A stretch of DNA of 64,000 nt from Pseudonocardia parietis (GCF_017876315.1 NZ_JAGINU010000001.1:6262001-6326000), one strand, 5' to 3'. Positions 23,190 through 30,973 are shown, counted from the stretch's first letter. Numbers and translations: made by a program. The notes: generated by a model from the sequence alone, not told the origin.

Positions 23190-24250
23190 CCGGTGCCTCC
23201 CTCGATGGCACGAAGGTCGGGTCGGGTGGGGTCGCCGAGGACTTCGGCGACGAGGCCGGCGACGGCGGCGCGTTTGTCGTCGGTGGTGCGGGTGCGGCGG
23301 GGTGCGTCGCGGGCGGCGGGCCGGTTCGCGACTTCGTGGGCGACGGCCTGGAGGGCGGCGGGGCCGAGGCTTTTGCTGCCCCATGCGGTGAGGACGTCGG
23401 CGATGAGTTCGGTGGGCCAGTCCTCGTCGAGGAGGGCGTCGACTTCGACGGCGAGTTGGCTGAGGATTTTGGCGGTTGGTCGGCGGTTGCAGGTGCCGGC
23501 GTAGGTCTGGACGAGCCGGTAGGCGTTGGCGCTGTGGGCGGGTCCGATGCGGTTGAGCGCGGCGGCTGTCCCGGCGGCTCGCGTGTGTGCGCTCGCGTGT
23601 GTGCGCGCGTGCGCGGGGGGCGCTTCCAAGTCTCCATCTACGGAACAGGAAGGGGAACTACTTCCCCTTCCCCTACCCCATGGGGTTCCGGGAAGGGTTC
23701 GCGAAGGGTTCGATTCGGGGTGGGTTCCGGAAGGGTTCGCGAAGGGTTCCGGGAAGGGTTCCGAATCGGGTGGTGGAAGATCACCCGGATCGATCTCGTC
23801 GGCCACCGCATGAGGGTCCGGATAGACGAACGTCTTCCCCTTCTCGTTCGTCTTCGGCGGTGGCGCAGGCGGCAGCTTCCGGAGCTCCTCCGCGACCGCC
23901 CGGCGCAGCATCGGGGACCGGATCAACCGGGCCACATCGAGCGCGTTCCGCAAGATGTTCGGCTGATCCGCGACACCGTCGTTCCGGATGAACGTCCGCA
24001 CCAACAGCTCGTAGCCGTCCACCACCACGAACCGGCCGCCGCGCAACTCGGCGAGCGCCGCCTCCGCTTCCTCGCGGGTCATGGCGGCGTCGTCGGCCCA
24101 CATGTCGATGGACAGCCGGACGACGCCGGCCTGGTTCAGGGTCTCGTCGAGCAGGATCGTGTGGTACATGAGGCGGGCGTCTTTCCCGACCTTCTCGTGC
24201 CCGGGCTTGCGCCACATTCCGAACTGCATGCGTGCGTGACTGCGAGCCAC
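23186..24250 (-). CDS. DnaD-like phage replication protein (replisome organiser)
   Basis: 354 aa, GTG with GAAGGGG upstream. The N-terminal winged-helix-type domain (RSHARMQFGMWRKPGHEKVG; AMTREEAEAALAELRGGRFV; LLVRTFIRNDG) matches phage replisome-organiser/DnaD-like initiators. The middle is a Pro/Glu/Phe linker (about 150-190) encoded by repeated DNA. The C-terminus (about 230-354) is helical (AYRLVQTYAGTCNRRPTAKI). Domain order fits origin binding plus helicase loading. Confidence 0.65.
   Translation of the reverse strand: MARSHARMQFGMWRKPGHEKVGKDARLMYHTILLDETLNQAGVVRLSIDMWADDAAMTREEAEAALAELRGGRFVVVDGYELLVRTFIRNDGVADQPNILRNALDVARLIRSPMLRRAVAEELRKLPPAPPPKTNEKGKTFVYPDPHAVADEIDPGDLPPPDSEPFPEPFANPSGTHPESNPSRTLPGTPWGRGRGSSSPSCSVDGDLEAPPAHARTHASAHTRAAGTAAALNRIGPAHSANAYRLVQTYAGTCNRRPTAKILSQLAVEVDALLDEDWPTELIADVLTAWGSKSLGPAALQAVAHEVANRPAARDAPRRTRTTDDKRAAVAGLVAEVLGDPTRPDLRAIEGGTG
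23693..23761. repeat. iteron-like AAGGGTTC repeats inside the replication gene
   Basis: Five exact copies of AAGGGTTC start at 23693, 23704, 23731, 23742 and 23754 (spacings 11, 27, 11, 12 bp, near helical phasing), flanked by CG or CCGG. They lie in the linker-coding middle of the replication gene, like lambda ori inside gene O. Origin function is inferred. Confidence 0.5.
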
Positions 24251-24295
24251 TGGTGACCCCTTCTCGTGCTGACCTGTGCGCGGTGGTGCGGTGGC

Positions 24296-24526
24296 CTAGT
24301 GGCTGCGTCCGCCGCGGGGGTCGTGCCCTCCGGTGTGGTGTTCCGGGAGCAGGCAGGGCCGGCGGAACGGCTTGCCCGCGTAGGCCGTGGTGACCCACAC
24401 CGGGCAGAACGGGCCGAAGCTGTCGAGGGCCCGGTGGGCGGCCGGGGTGAGGCCGTAGGGGACGGGTTTGCGGGAGTCGCGGAGGTCAGCGATCCGGTCG
24501 AGGGGGTGCGCGTGTGTCGTGGTCAT
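24296..24526 (-). CDS. 76-aa hypothetical protein
   Basis: ATG 24526 (ATGA). Short basic protein with two cysteines and a histidine-rich end (CLLPEHHTGGHDPRGG). Contains the phrase FGPFCPVWVTTAYAGKPFRR. May bind metal; no family assigned. Confidence 0.5.
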   Translation of the reverse strand: MTTTHAHPLDRIADLRDSRKPVPYGLTPAAHRALDSFGPFCPVWVTTAYAGKPFRRPCLLPEHHTGGHDPRGGRSH

Positions 24527-24708
24527 GGCTGGTCCTGTCGGTTGTTGGCGTGATAGCGGGCGGCCCAGTAGGTGATCTGTTCGTCGGTCAGGCCGGGTGC
24601 GTCTGGGTCGCAGTTCGGGTGGAGTTGCTGGTCGGGGTAGCAGGCGATGAGCCTGATTCCGCAGCGGGTGCAGAGGGCGGCCGCGCCGGGTGGCTGCTCG
24701 TAGGTCAT
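24523..24708 (-). CDS. 61-aa zinc-knuckle protein
   Basis: ATG 24708. CTRCGIRLIACY with later HPNC gives a four-ligand zinc site; the tail ITYWAARYHANNRQ is helical. Coupled at both ends. Function unknown. Confidence 0.55.
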   Translation of the reverse strand: MTYEQPPGAAALCTRCGIRLIACYPDQQLHPNCDPDAPGLTDEQITYWAARYHANNRQDQP

Positions 24709-25055
24709 GACGCGGCCGCGCCGAGCGCGGATCGTTCGACGAGGTCTCCGCAGTCGATGCAGAGCCGGGAGTCGCCGACGAGCGCGACCGGCTCCCCTGC
24801 CGCGATGACGGTCGGGCAGCGGTCGCATTGGATGTCGTCGGTGGCGTCGTCCCAGCCGGGCCACTGGTAGCGCAGCGAGGTGGGCTGGGAGGTGAGGTGC
24901 CAGACGCCGGGGCGGGTGGTGCATTCGTAGGTGCGTTGTTCGCGGCGGCGCCGATTGCGGCGGAGCGCGTGCGCGATCTTCGCTTTGACGACGAGCTGGT
25001 CGGCGGCGGCCTTCGAGGGGAAGGCGGCTTTCCCGCAGGGGCAGGTCTTAGGCAT
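24705..25055 (-). CDS. 116-aa zinc protein common in actinobacterial mobile elements
   Basis: ATG 25055. Starts MPKTCPCGKAAFPSKAAADQ and continues with a basic helix and YECTTRPGVWHLTS, a motif I associate with small plasmid and phage proteins. A second zinc ribbon follows (CDRCPTVIAAG; CIDCGDLV). Two zinc sites in 116 residues suggest nucleic-acid binding. Confidence 0.6.
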   Translation of the reverse strand: MPKTCPCGKAAFPSKAAADQLVVKAKIAHALRRNRRRREQRTYECTTRPGVWHLTSQPTSLRYQWPGWDDATDDIQCDRCPTVIAAGEPVALVGDSRLCIDCGDLVERSALGAAAS

Positions 25056-25260
25056 CGCTGCCCCCGTCGGTGTCGGCGCGGAGCGCGGCGAGGGTGAACT
25101 CCCCGGCCCGCATCCCGGCTTCGAACGCGATGTATTCGGCGTCGGTGAAGTGGAGGCCGCGCCACCAGGGCAGCGCGGAGGGGTGGATCCAGACGCCGGT
25201 GTTGACGGCGGTGACGGCGACACACCCGTTCCGGTGGCAGTACGAGCTGATGCGGGTCAT
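25048..25260 (-). CDS. 70-aa hypothetical protein
   Basis: ATG 25260, ATGA with the methyltransferase stop; overlaps the next gene by 8 nt. Aromatic-rich (WIHPSALPWWRGLHFTDAEY), no recognised fold. Supported by coupling. Confidence 0.5.
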   Translation of the reverse strand: MTRISSYCHRNGCVAVTAVNTGVWIHPSALPWWRGLHFTDAEYIAFEAGMRAGEFTLAALRADTDGGSDA

Positions 25261-26228
25261 GCGGCGACCTCCTGTGTGGTGGTTTCACCGAGGGCGGCGG
25301 CGGCGCACTCGCCGAGCCAGCGGGCGATCCCGACGGGGACGGCGTTGCCGATCTGCTTGATCACGTCTCGGGACTCGCGCGAGGTGAACCGGTAGGTGTC
25401 GGGGAAGCCCTGGGCGCGGGCGCGCTCGCGGTCGGTCAGCATCCGGTGGTGCGGCACGCCGTCGACGAGCGTGGCGACGGCGTGGTGGTTCCCGCCGGCC
25501 GTGACCGTGGCGATCGGGTACCGGTCCGCGCGGCGGGCCCGCGCGTGGTTCCGGTAGGTCACGAGGTGCGGCACCCCGTCCTCGGTGATCTCTTCGATCT
25601 GCGGAGTCACGTACAGCCGTCGTGTGACCCGCTCCCCGAGGTCCGGGTCGAGGATCGTGGAGGCGGGCACCGCGCTCTGCGGCGGCATGGTCAGGTCGAT
25701 CTCCACACCGGGCTGGGTCGCGACGATGAACAGGCGCTTGCGGTCCTGGGCGTGCCCGAAGTCGCGGGCGTTGAGGATGAGCTCGCGGGTGCGGTACCCG
25801 AGGGCGTGGAGCATTCCGAGCCAGCCGGGGTAGAGCGCCCACCGGCGGAAGTTGAGGACGTTCTCGATCAGCAGGACGGGCTGGCGGTGCAGGTCGGCGC
25901 AGGCGACCGCGGCGAACGCGGTGGCCCGGTCGACTGCGGCGGCGGTGTCGCGGCGCCGTTCCTGGTCGGCGGTGGGCGCCTTCTTCCCCGTGGCGAGGGT
26001 GTGCCCGACACAGGACGGGGACCACCACGCTATGGCGGTGCGCGGGAAGCTCGACCAGTTGGTTTCCGACAGGTTCGCGATGCGGTGCTCGATGCCGGGG
26101 TGGTTGAGTTTGTGGGTGGCGACGGCGGTGGGCCAGTGGTTCGCGGCGACGAGGACATCGATCCCGGCCTGCGTGAGCCCCTCGGTGGACCCTCCGGCGC
26201 CGGCGAACCCGTCGATGGCGGTGGTCAT
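25257..26228 (-). CDS. C5-cytosine DNA methyltransferase
   Basis: 323 aa from ATG 26228. Motif I DGFAGAGGSTEG (residues about 6-17), motif VI LIENVLNFRRW, motif VIII-like QDRKRLFIVAT, and motif X IGNAVPVGIARW are clear. Motif IV is WWSPSCVGHT: the catalytic cysteine is present but the usual PPCQ is PSC, seen in some phage enzymes. The target-recognition region is short. No restriction partner nearby, so it is likely a phage orphan enzyme protecting DNA from host restriction. Confidence 0.93.
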   Translation of the reverse strand: MTTAIDGFAGAGGSTEGLTQAGIDVLVAANHWPTAVATHKLNHPGIEHRIANLSETNWSSFPRTAIAWWSPSCVGHTLATGKKAPTADQERRRDTAAAVDRATAFAAVACADLHRQPVLLIENVLNFRRWALYPGWLGMLHALGYRTRELILNARDFGHAQDRKRLFIVATQPGVEIDLTMPPQSAVPASTILDPDLGERVTRRLYVTPQIEEITEDGVPHLVTYRNHARARRADRYPIATVTAGGNHHAVATLVDGVPHHRMLTDRERARAQGFPDTYRFTSRESRDVIKQIGNAVPVGIARWLGECAAAALGETTTQEVAA

Positions 26229-26383
26229 CCGAGCATCGCCTGGATCGCGGCCACCCACAGCATGAGCAGGATCGGGATGGTGACGCTGGCGACGGCGGCG
26301 TACCCGAGGGCGTACAGGCTGATCCGGGTGACGCGTTTCAGGTCGAGTGGTGGGCGCTGGTCGGTGGCGTGGCGTGAGGTCAT
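26225..26383 (-). CDS. 52-aa single-pass membrane peptide
   Basis: ATG 26383. One long hydrophobic helix (YALGYAAVASVTIPILLMLW) after a basic N-terminus. Coupled at both ends. Function unknown. Confidence 0.5.
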   Translation of the reverse strand: MTSRHATDQRPPLDLKRVTRISLYALGYAAVASVTIPILLMLWVAAIQAMLG

Positions 26384-26667
26384 GACGGGTCTCCTTTGGG
26401 GGCCGGCCAGGTTTCGATGAGGCGGGCGGCGGCTTCGACGGGGATGCCGCCGCGTTCGACGGCGGTCAGGAGCGCGCGGAGCGTGTCCGGGTGCGCCGCG
26501 GCCATGTCGGCGAGGCGGGGGTGGTGCCCGCAGTGGGGGCATTCCGTGAGGGTCGCGTTCAGGGTGCGGGTGATCTCGGCGCGGAGTTCGTCGACGCCGG
26601 GGCCGCGGTAGTGCTCGGCGAGGAACTGCTCTGCCTGTTCGAGCAGGGTGCGGTAGCGGCCGGTCAC
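26380..26667 (-). CDS. 95-aa protein with CPHCGHH zinc motif
   Basis: GTG 26667 (GTGA). Helical N-terminus (LLEQAEQFLAEHYRGPG), one CPHCGHH knuckle, then a helical C-terminus. Unknown function; early operon member. Confidence 0.5.
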   Translation of the reverse strand: MTGRYRTLLEQAEQFLAEHYRGPGVDELRAEITRTLNATLTECPHCGHHPRLADMAAAHPDTLRALLTAVERGGIPVEAAARLIETWPAPKGDPS

Positions 26668-26846
26668 CGCTGGCGGCCTTCCCGTGGGCCGCTGACGGCG
26701 GCGAGGACGACGAACATGACTGCGGCGGTTGCGGCGTAGCGCCAGTCCCCCAGCCACATCCATGCGATGAGCCCCGCGCCGAGAACGGCGAACCCGGCCA
26801 TGACGAGCGGGCCGACCGGCGGTCGGGGCTTGCTCTGCCCGGTCAT
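26664..26846 (-). CDS. 60-aa two-helix membrane protein
   Basis: ATG 26846. Two hydrophobic segments (VMAGFAVLGAGLIAWMWL and YAATAAVMFVVLAAV) form a membrane hairpin with short polar ends. Unknown. Confidence 0.5.
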   Translation of the reverse strand: MTGQSKPRPPVGPLVMAGFAVLGAGLIAWMWLGDWRYAATAAVMFVVLAAVSGPREGRQR

Positions 26847-27073
26847 AGTGCGGGCTCCGCACCGAGCGCGGCGGCGACTTCCGCGGCGAGGTGTGGTGCG
26901 ACCTTCCCGAGTTCGGCGAGGTGGCGGAGTGTCTGCCGTGGGTGGGCGCGGCCGGTGTCGAGCGCGGTTTGGAGGGCGCGGACGGTGACGGCGCGGAATG
27001 CGGTGCGGTAGACGATGTGGTGGCCGGGGAGGCAGTCGAGGACGGCGTCTACGAGTTCCCGGTAGTTGATCAC
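26843..27073 (-). CDS. 76-aa hypothetical helical protein
   Basis: GTG 27073 (GTGA with the 53-aa gene). Helical, Ala/His-rich (LRHLAELGKVAPHLAAEVAA). No recognised domain. Confidence 0.5.
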   Translation of the reverse strand: MINYRELVDAVLDCLPGHHIVYRTAFRAVTVRALQTALDTGRAHPRQTLRHLAELGKVAPHLAAEVAAALGAEPAL

Positions 27074-27231
27074 CAGTGGTCCCCTTCTTCGGGTGGGAGT
27101 GCGGCGAGTTCGCGGCGGATCTCGGCGAGGCGGAGGTGCTTCACGTAGGTGTCGCGTTCGATCTGTTCGCGTTCGGCGCGGAGCGCGGCGCGCTGTTCCG
27201 CGACCGGGTCGGTGGCGAGGTAGAGGCTCAT
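27070..27231 (-). CDS. 53-aa charged coiled-coil protein
   Basis: ATG 27231, TGA 27070, 4-nt overlaps on both sides. The product begins MSLYLATDPVAEQRAALRAE and is one continuous charged helix. Function unknown; supported by exact fit in the overlap chain. Confidence 0.6.
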   Translation of the reverse strand: MSLYLATDPVAEQRAALRAEREQIERDTYVKHLRLAEIRRELAALPPEEGDHW

Positions 27232-27305
27232 AGCCGGGCCCCGCAGGTGTCGCAGATGAGGCGGCCCTGGTCGTCGAGGGCGAGGTCGTCGTGGTCGCAG
27301 CTCAC
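27228..27305 (-). CDS. 25-aa mini zinc ribbon
   Basis: GTG 27305 overlaps the RecT stop (GTGA) and TGA 27228 overlaps the next ATG (ATGA). Product: MSCDHDDLALDD, QGRLICDTCGARL, with CDH and CDTC ligands. If translated it is among the smallest zinc-ribbon proteins possible. Evidence is positional and motif-based only. Confidence 0.5.
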   Translation of the reverse strand: MSCDHDDLALDDQGRLICDTCGARL

Positions 27306-28396
27306 GACTCGCCCCCGCTCTCGGTGGCGGCGTCCTGCTCGGCGGCGTACCGGGCGAGTTCGGCGTCCTCCTGCGCGCGGGACTCCGCGTTCTCCAGGTC
27401 GCCCCCGGCCTGGTAGCGCTCCAGGTCGCGGATGATCTGGTCGCGGTCCCCGGCCGACAGTTCCTTCGAGGTGGTGACGTCGCGGCCGATCAGGTTCGAC
27501 ATGACCTTCAGGCGGCGGTCGCGGGCCTTGTCTCCGCCCAGCCCGGCCTCGCCGAAGAGGGCGTGCATGCGCGCCACCCGCCGCTGCGCGTCGTCTGGCG
27601 GCGGCTCGTCGTCGACGACCTCGCCGTCGACCACGTCCTCGGCGGTGTCGACCGCGGCCTTCACCCGCGCCCCGGCCGACTCGATCCGGCCGAGCAGGTC
27701 GGAGTCATCCGGGTGCCACGCCTTCGCCTGCTTCCACAACTGCACGAGCCCGGCCCGGTCCTGCGCCTCCTCGAGCTCGACGATCCGCGCCGACCAGTCC
27801 GGCTCCGGCTCGCCCGGCGCCGATGCCGAGGCGGTGTGCTGTGCGGTTCCGGCGAGCGGGGACGGGCGGGTCGGGATGCCGTCCTCGTCGACGTCGGCGC
27901 CCATCTCTTCCGGGGTGTGGTGCATCCCCATCAGCGCCTCTTCGCAGGCGTCGCGGGCGCACTCGGTGACGGCGCGGGCCTTCAGCATCGCGGCGGGGTA
28001 GTTCTTCCAGACGGACTTGTTGACGAGCCCGGCGGTCTTCGCGCGTTCGATGGTCCACTCGGCGCGGAACGTGAAGTCGGGGTCGTCGGAGCGGACGATC
28101 TCGACGACGGCGCGGCGGTCGTCGCCGGTGACGCGGAGCCGGTGCCCGGCCCGCCGGACGAGCGCGGAGATCAACGCCGCGGATGCGGTCGGCTTGCCTT
28201 CGATGACGTGGACGCCGGTGACGGCGGCCATCGGGGACAGGTTCAGCATCTCCCCGTACTCGACGGCGTAGAGCAGGTTCGCGGGCTGCTTCCGGTAGGA
28301 GGCGGGGAGCAGACCCGACTGTGCGAGCTCCCGCGCGTAGGCGATCTTGTCGGGCATGGTGGCCCGGGTTTCGGTGGTGACCATTTCGGCGGTCAT
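27302..28396 (-). CDS. RecT-family single-strand annealing protein
   Basis: 364 aa, ATG 28396. Phage recombinase that anneals single strands made by its exonuclease partner. RecT signatures: EYGEMLNLSPMAAVTGVHVIEG (about residues 47-68), then SVWKNYPAAMLKARAVTECAR (about 128-148). The C-terminal 160 residues are acidic and poorly conserved, as usual. Directly coupled to the PD-(D/E)XK exonuclease, giving a RecET-like pair. Confidence 0.9.
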   Translation of the reverse strand: MTAEMVTTETRATMPDKIAYARELAQSGLLPASYRKQPANLLYAVEYGEMLNLSPMAAVTGVHVIEGKPTASAALISALVRRAGHRLRVTGDDRRAVVEIVRSDDPDFTFRAEWTIERAKTAGLVNKSVWKNYPAAMLKARAVTECARDACEEALMGMHHTPEEMGADVDEDGIPTRPSPLAGTAQHTASASAPGEPEPDWSARIVELEEAQDRAGLVQLWKQAKAWHPDDSDLLGRIESAGARVKAAVDTAEDVVDGEVVDDEPPPDDAQRRVARMHALFGEAGLGGDKARDRRLKVMSNLIGRDVTTSKELSAGDRDQIIRDLERYQAGGDLENAESRAQEDAELARYAAEQDAATESGGES

Positions 28397-29310
28397 GCGA
28401 CGTCCTCACTGTGCTGCGGGTCGATGTCGTAGGCGCCCGCGTGCCACGCGGTGTCGAACTCGCGGGCCTTCCACGCGGGCAGGGAGACTTCGATGGGGCC
28501 GGTGGTGTAGCCGGGCCACGTGTCGGTGTCGACGCAGCGGCGGTAGATGTCGCGGGCCTTCCGGTTCCGGATGCGGCCGGCGGCGAGCGCCTGCTCGTCG
28601 AGAGTCACGACGGTGACGAGGTACGGCTCTTCCTTCTCCTGGAAGATGAACGTGAACTGGGGCTCGATGCCGCCGTCGAGGTCGAGGGCGCGGATGCCGT
28701 CGAGGTACCAGGCGGCCTGCTGCTCGTAGCCGAAGCTGCCGACGGACCCGGAGATCGAGCCGGGTTCGGCGCTGCCAGTCGTCTTGTAGTCGACGACGCG
28801 GAGCGGCTGCCCGGGCCATGCTTCCGGCAGCCAGTCGATCATCGCGCGGCACCACACCCCGGTCTCGGTGTCGCGCCACACGAGGGTCTGCTCGGGGTTC
28901 CCTTCGCGGCGTTCGAGGAGCGGTGCGGCGTGCTCGTCCTCGCGGAGCGCGGCGGCCATTGCTTCGACGGTGGCGGCGTCGTTCGGCTTCAGCGGCGTGT
29001 AGCCGTCGGTGCGGGCCTTCGCGACCTCGGCCTTCGTCGTCTTCGTGGCCCACGCGTTCGGGTCGGCCCCATCACCGGCGATGACTTTGATGGGGTCGCC
29101 GATGCCAAGTACCAGGGTGTGCGCGGCGCGCCCGACGTCGAACGCGTTGCTGTCGGTACGGCGGCCGTACTTGAACTTCCTGGGGCAGGACGGCGGCAGC
29201 AGCTTCCGCGCGCCGGTCGAAGTGAGGGACCCGCCCGCGACAGGATCGGCGTGGTAGTCGGTGGCGCTCATGGAGTACACCCCGGGCGCGGTCAGAGGCA
29301 GCTCGGTCAT
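28393..29310 (-). CDS. PD-(D/E)XK exonuclease, RecE/Cas4-like (DUF3799-type)
   Basis: 305 aa, ATG 29310 (MTELPLTAPGVYSMSATDYH). Nuclease motifs: AMIDWLPEAWPGQPLRVVDYKTT contains the D...D-x-K core (about residues 152-175). SFGYEQQAAWYLDGIRA provides the QxxxY motif (about 190-206). These are the RecB/RecE-type nuclease signatures; 5'-3' resection before RecT annealing is the known role. Confidence 0.88.
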   Translation of the reverse strand: MTELPLTAPGVYSMSATDYHADPVAGGSLTSTGARKLLPPSCPRKFKYGRRTDSNAFDVGRAAHTLVLGIGDPIKVIAGDGADPNAWATKTTKAEVAKARTDGYTPLKPNDAATVEAMAAALREDEHAAPLLERREGNPEQTLVWRDTETGVWCRAMIDWLPEAWPGQPLRVVDYKTTGSAEPGSISGSVGSFGYEQQAAWYLDGIRALDLDGGIEPQFTFIFQEKEEPYLVTVVTLDEQALAAGRIRNRKARDIYRRCVDTDTWPGYTTGPIEVSLPAWKAREFDTAWHAGAYDIDPQHSEDVA

Positions 29311-29645
29311 CGCTGCTTCTCCTGGATCTTCTGGTCGGCCCACGCGGCGACGACGCGGACCTCGCGTTCGGTCAGCTCGGTACAGGACGCGACGGGGCGG
29401 CCGACCTGCTCGGACACACGGGCGAGCCGTTCGGTCCGGTTCCGCACGCCGGCCTGACGCAGGAGGACCTGAAGGCGGCGCATCTCCCGGCCGGTCGCGG
29501 CCCGGTCGCGGGTAGGCGTTGCGTTTGACCGCATCGGCGGCGCCGTATGTAGGAGTTGTTTGGGAGCGCAGTCCCCGTCGCATTCGTCGGGGTCGGCGCC
29601 CCGGAACACCGGGCACGCGCTGTCGTGATCGAGGGCGGTGCTCAT
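29307..29645 (-). CDS. 112-aa hypothetical protein, Cys motif at N-terminus
   Basis: ATG 29645. N-terminal CPVFRGADPDECDGDCAPKQ has three cysteines; the C-terminal half is helical (LTEREVRVVAAWADQKIQEK). No recognised domain. Confidence 0.5.
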   Translation of the reverse strand: MSTALDHDSACPVFRGADPDECDGDCAPKQLLHTAPPMRSNATPTRDRAATGREMRRLQVLLRQAGVRNRTERLARVSEQVGRPVASCTELTEREVRVVAAWADQKIQEKQR

Positions 29646-29977
29646 CGGTCGTCACCCGACCCGCCGAGCACGCCCCGCTGAGCTCGGCTCTCCAGCTTCG
29701 CCCGGTTGAGCGCCGCGAGGTCAGACAGGCTGAAGCTCAGCTCGTCCGCGATCCGGGCGGCATACCAGAGGACGTCGCCGATCTCGTGGATGAGCTCGTT
29801 ACGGCGGTCTGCGTCGTCGCCGTCCCTGACCAGTTTCTTGACCTTGTTCGCGATCTCCCCGGCCTCACCGGCGAGTCCGAGCGCGGTGTACGAGAGACCC
29901 GCGAGGCGGCCGCTGCCCGCGCCCGGATAGAACGCGGTGGTGCGGCTCCAGATCTGGTACTCGTCGAACCCGTTCAT
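29642..29977 (-). CDS. MazG-like nucleotide pyrophosphohydrolase
   Basis: 111 aa, ATG 29977. MazG fold signatures: GLAGEAGEIANKVKKLVRD (about residues 34-52, ExxE metal motif) and HEIGDVLWYAARIADEL (about 64-80, ExxD). It hydrolyses (d)NTPs; phage MazG-like proteins are thought to affect nucleotide pools or ppGpp signalling. Coupled to both WhiB and the 112-aa gene. Confidence 0.88.
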   Translation of the reverse strand: MNGFDEYQIWSRTTAFYPGAGSGRLAGLSYTALGLAGEAGEIANKVKKLVRDGDDADRRNELIHEIGDVLWYAARIADELSFSLSDLAALNRAKLESRAQRGVLGGSGDDR

Positions 29978-30267
29978 GCTGCGGTGTCCTTCCTCTGTCG
30001 ACCCGGCCGCCCACCCCGGCCGCGGCGGCGCAACTCGCGTTGTCGTTCCTCGTAGGTCATGCCGCCCCAGATCCCCCACCCACCGGCGCCGCGGGTCTCG
30101 TGCGCCAGGGCGTGCTCTCGGCAAGCCGTCTGGACGGGGCAGCCCGAGCAGACGCGTTTCGCGTCGTGGTTCGGGCCGCCCCGGTCCGGGAAGAACAGCT
30201 CCGGGTCCGTCTGCGAACACAGCCCGAGCGCCATCCACGCCGGCTGTTCCGGGAGCTCGAGGTTCAC
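29974..30267 (-). CDS. WhiB-family Fe-S transcription factor
   Basis: 97 aa, GTG 30267 (GTGA). Four cluster cysteines: C17 in LGLCSQ, C40 and C43 in CSGCPV, C49 in TACREH. The GGWGIWGGMT turn and a very basic C-terminal RRRGRGGRPGRQRK follow. WhiB proteins bind sigma factor region 4; phage homologues such as TM4 WhiBTM4 alter host WhiB2 function. Second of a tandem pair. Confidence 0.93.
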   Translation of the reverse strand: MNLELPEQPAWMALGLCSQTDPELFFPDRGGPNHDAKRVCSGCPVQTACREHALAHETRGAGGWGIWGGMTYEERQRELRRRGRGGRPGRQRKDTAA

Positions 30268-30578
30268 GACGCCACGGCCATCTCGGCGCGTTGCCCGGCG
30301 GCGGCGGCTGCGCGCATCTTGATCCGGTCGGCGTTCGTGGTGCCCGCCCAGATCCCGAGCTCTTCCTGCGCGGCCATCGCGTAGCGGAAACAGTCCTGCA
30401 GCACTGGACAGTTCCAGCAGAGGGCCTTCGCCTTCGCGACGTTCGCGGCGTAGTTCGTGTCCTTCACCGGGAAGTGCAGATCTGGATCTTCGCCGCGGCA
30501 GGCGCCGCGGGTCAGCCAGTCGGGGCGAGCCTCTGTGTCCCGCACGAAGTGGCGGGCTCCCGAGTATCCTGTAGCCAC
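30264..30578 (-). CDS. WhiB-family Fe-S transcription factor
   Basis: 104 aa, GTG 30578 with GGAAGGA 8 nt upstream. Cluster cysteines in RGACRGED, CWNCPV, and QDCFRY, and the ELGIWAGTT turn. First gene of the large early operon running down to 22426. The pair differs clearly in sequence, so it is not a recent duplication. Confidence 0.92.
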   Translation of the reverse strand: MATGYSGARHFVRDTEARPDWLTRGACRGEDPDLHFPVKDTNYAANVAKAKALCWNCPVLQDCFRYAMAAQEELGIWAGTTNADRIKMRAAAAAGQRAEMAVAS

Positions 30579-30640
30579 GGTGTTGTCCTTCCAGTGCGTG
30601 CAGGGGTGTTCTGCACTGGGTTCGGGCAGAAACGACGACG

Positions 30641-30682
30641 AGCCCCCGCGACTCGGCCCTGGCAGGCCGAGTCGCGGGGGCT
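30641..30682 (-). terminator. strong hairpin terminator after the XRE gene
   Basis: A perfect 18-bp stem (30641-30658 with 30665-30682) and 6-nt loop, three bases beyond the TGA of the leftward XRE gene. On the minus strand it is followed by CGTCGTCGTTTC. It separates the regulatory region from the WhiB-led operon. Confidence 0.85.
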
Positions 30683-30685
30683 TCG

Positions 30686-30973
30686 TCATCGGGGTGCCGC
30701 GGGAGCGGCGGGGTTGTCGTCGACGACCCACACCACGAGCTGGTCGTAGTCGTCAGGGAACGTGTTGCGGAGACCGTCCATGAAGGTGCGGCCGATCCGG
30801 ATGCGGCCTTGGAGGACGTCGTTGACGTGTCCGCGGTGCATCCCCATCTGCGCGGCGAGCGCGACCTGAGTGATGCCGCGGTCGGCGAGCAGTGCGCGGA
30901 GTCGGTCGCTGCGCAGTTCGTGGCGTCCGCGGCCGCCGCTGGTTGTGTCGGCGGTCTCAGGTGTTGTTCGCAC
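30686..30973 (-). CDS. XRE-family helix-turn-helix regulator (Cro-like)
   Basis: 95 aa from GTG 30973. HTH: LLADRGITQVALAAQMGMHRG with HVNDVLQGR (about residues 25-54). A -10 TAGGGT ends 7 nt before the GTG, so the mRNA is probably leaderless. Divergent from the larger repressor gene at 31131, with operator sites between, the classical lysis-lysogeny arrangement. Confidence 0.8.
   Translation of the reverse strand: MRTTPETADTTSGGRGRHELRSDRLRALLADRGITQVALAAQMGMHRGHVNDVLQGRIRIGRTFMDGLRNTFPDDYDQLVVWVVDDNPAAPAAPR

Noticed and set aside
23640..23770. CRISPR-like repeat array
   Set aside because: Units are 8 bp, spacing 11-27 bp, within a coding frame; no repeat-spacer structure. Treated as iterons instead.
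25999..26020. Further TGTCGGG match inside the methyltransferase gene
   Set aside because: About 13/18 and explained by the coding of SCVGHT; not at a promoter.
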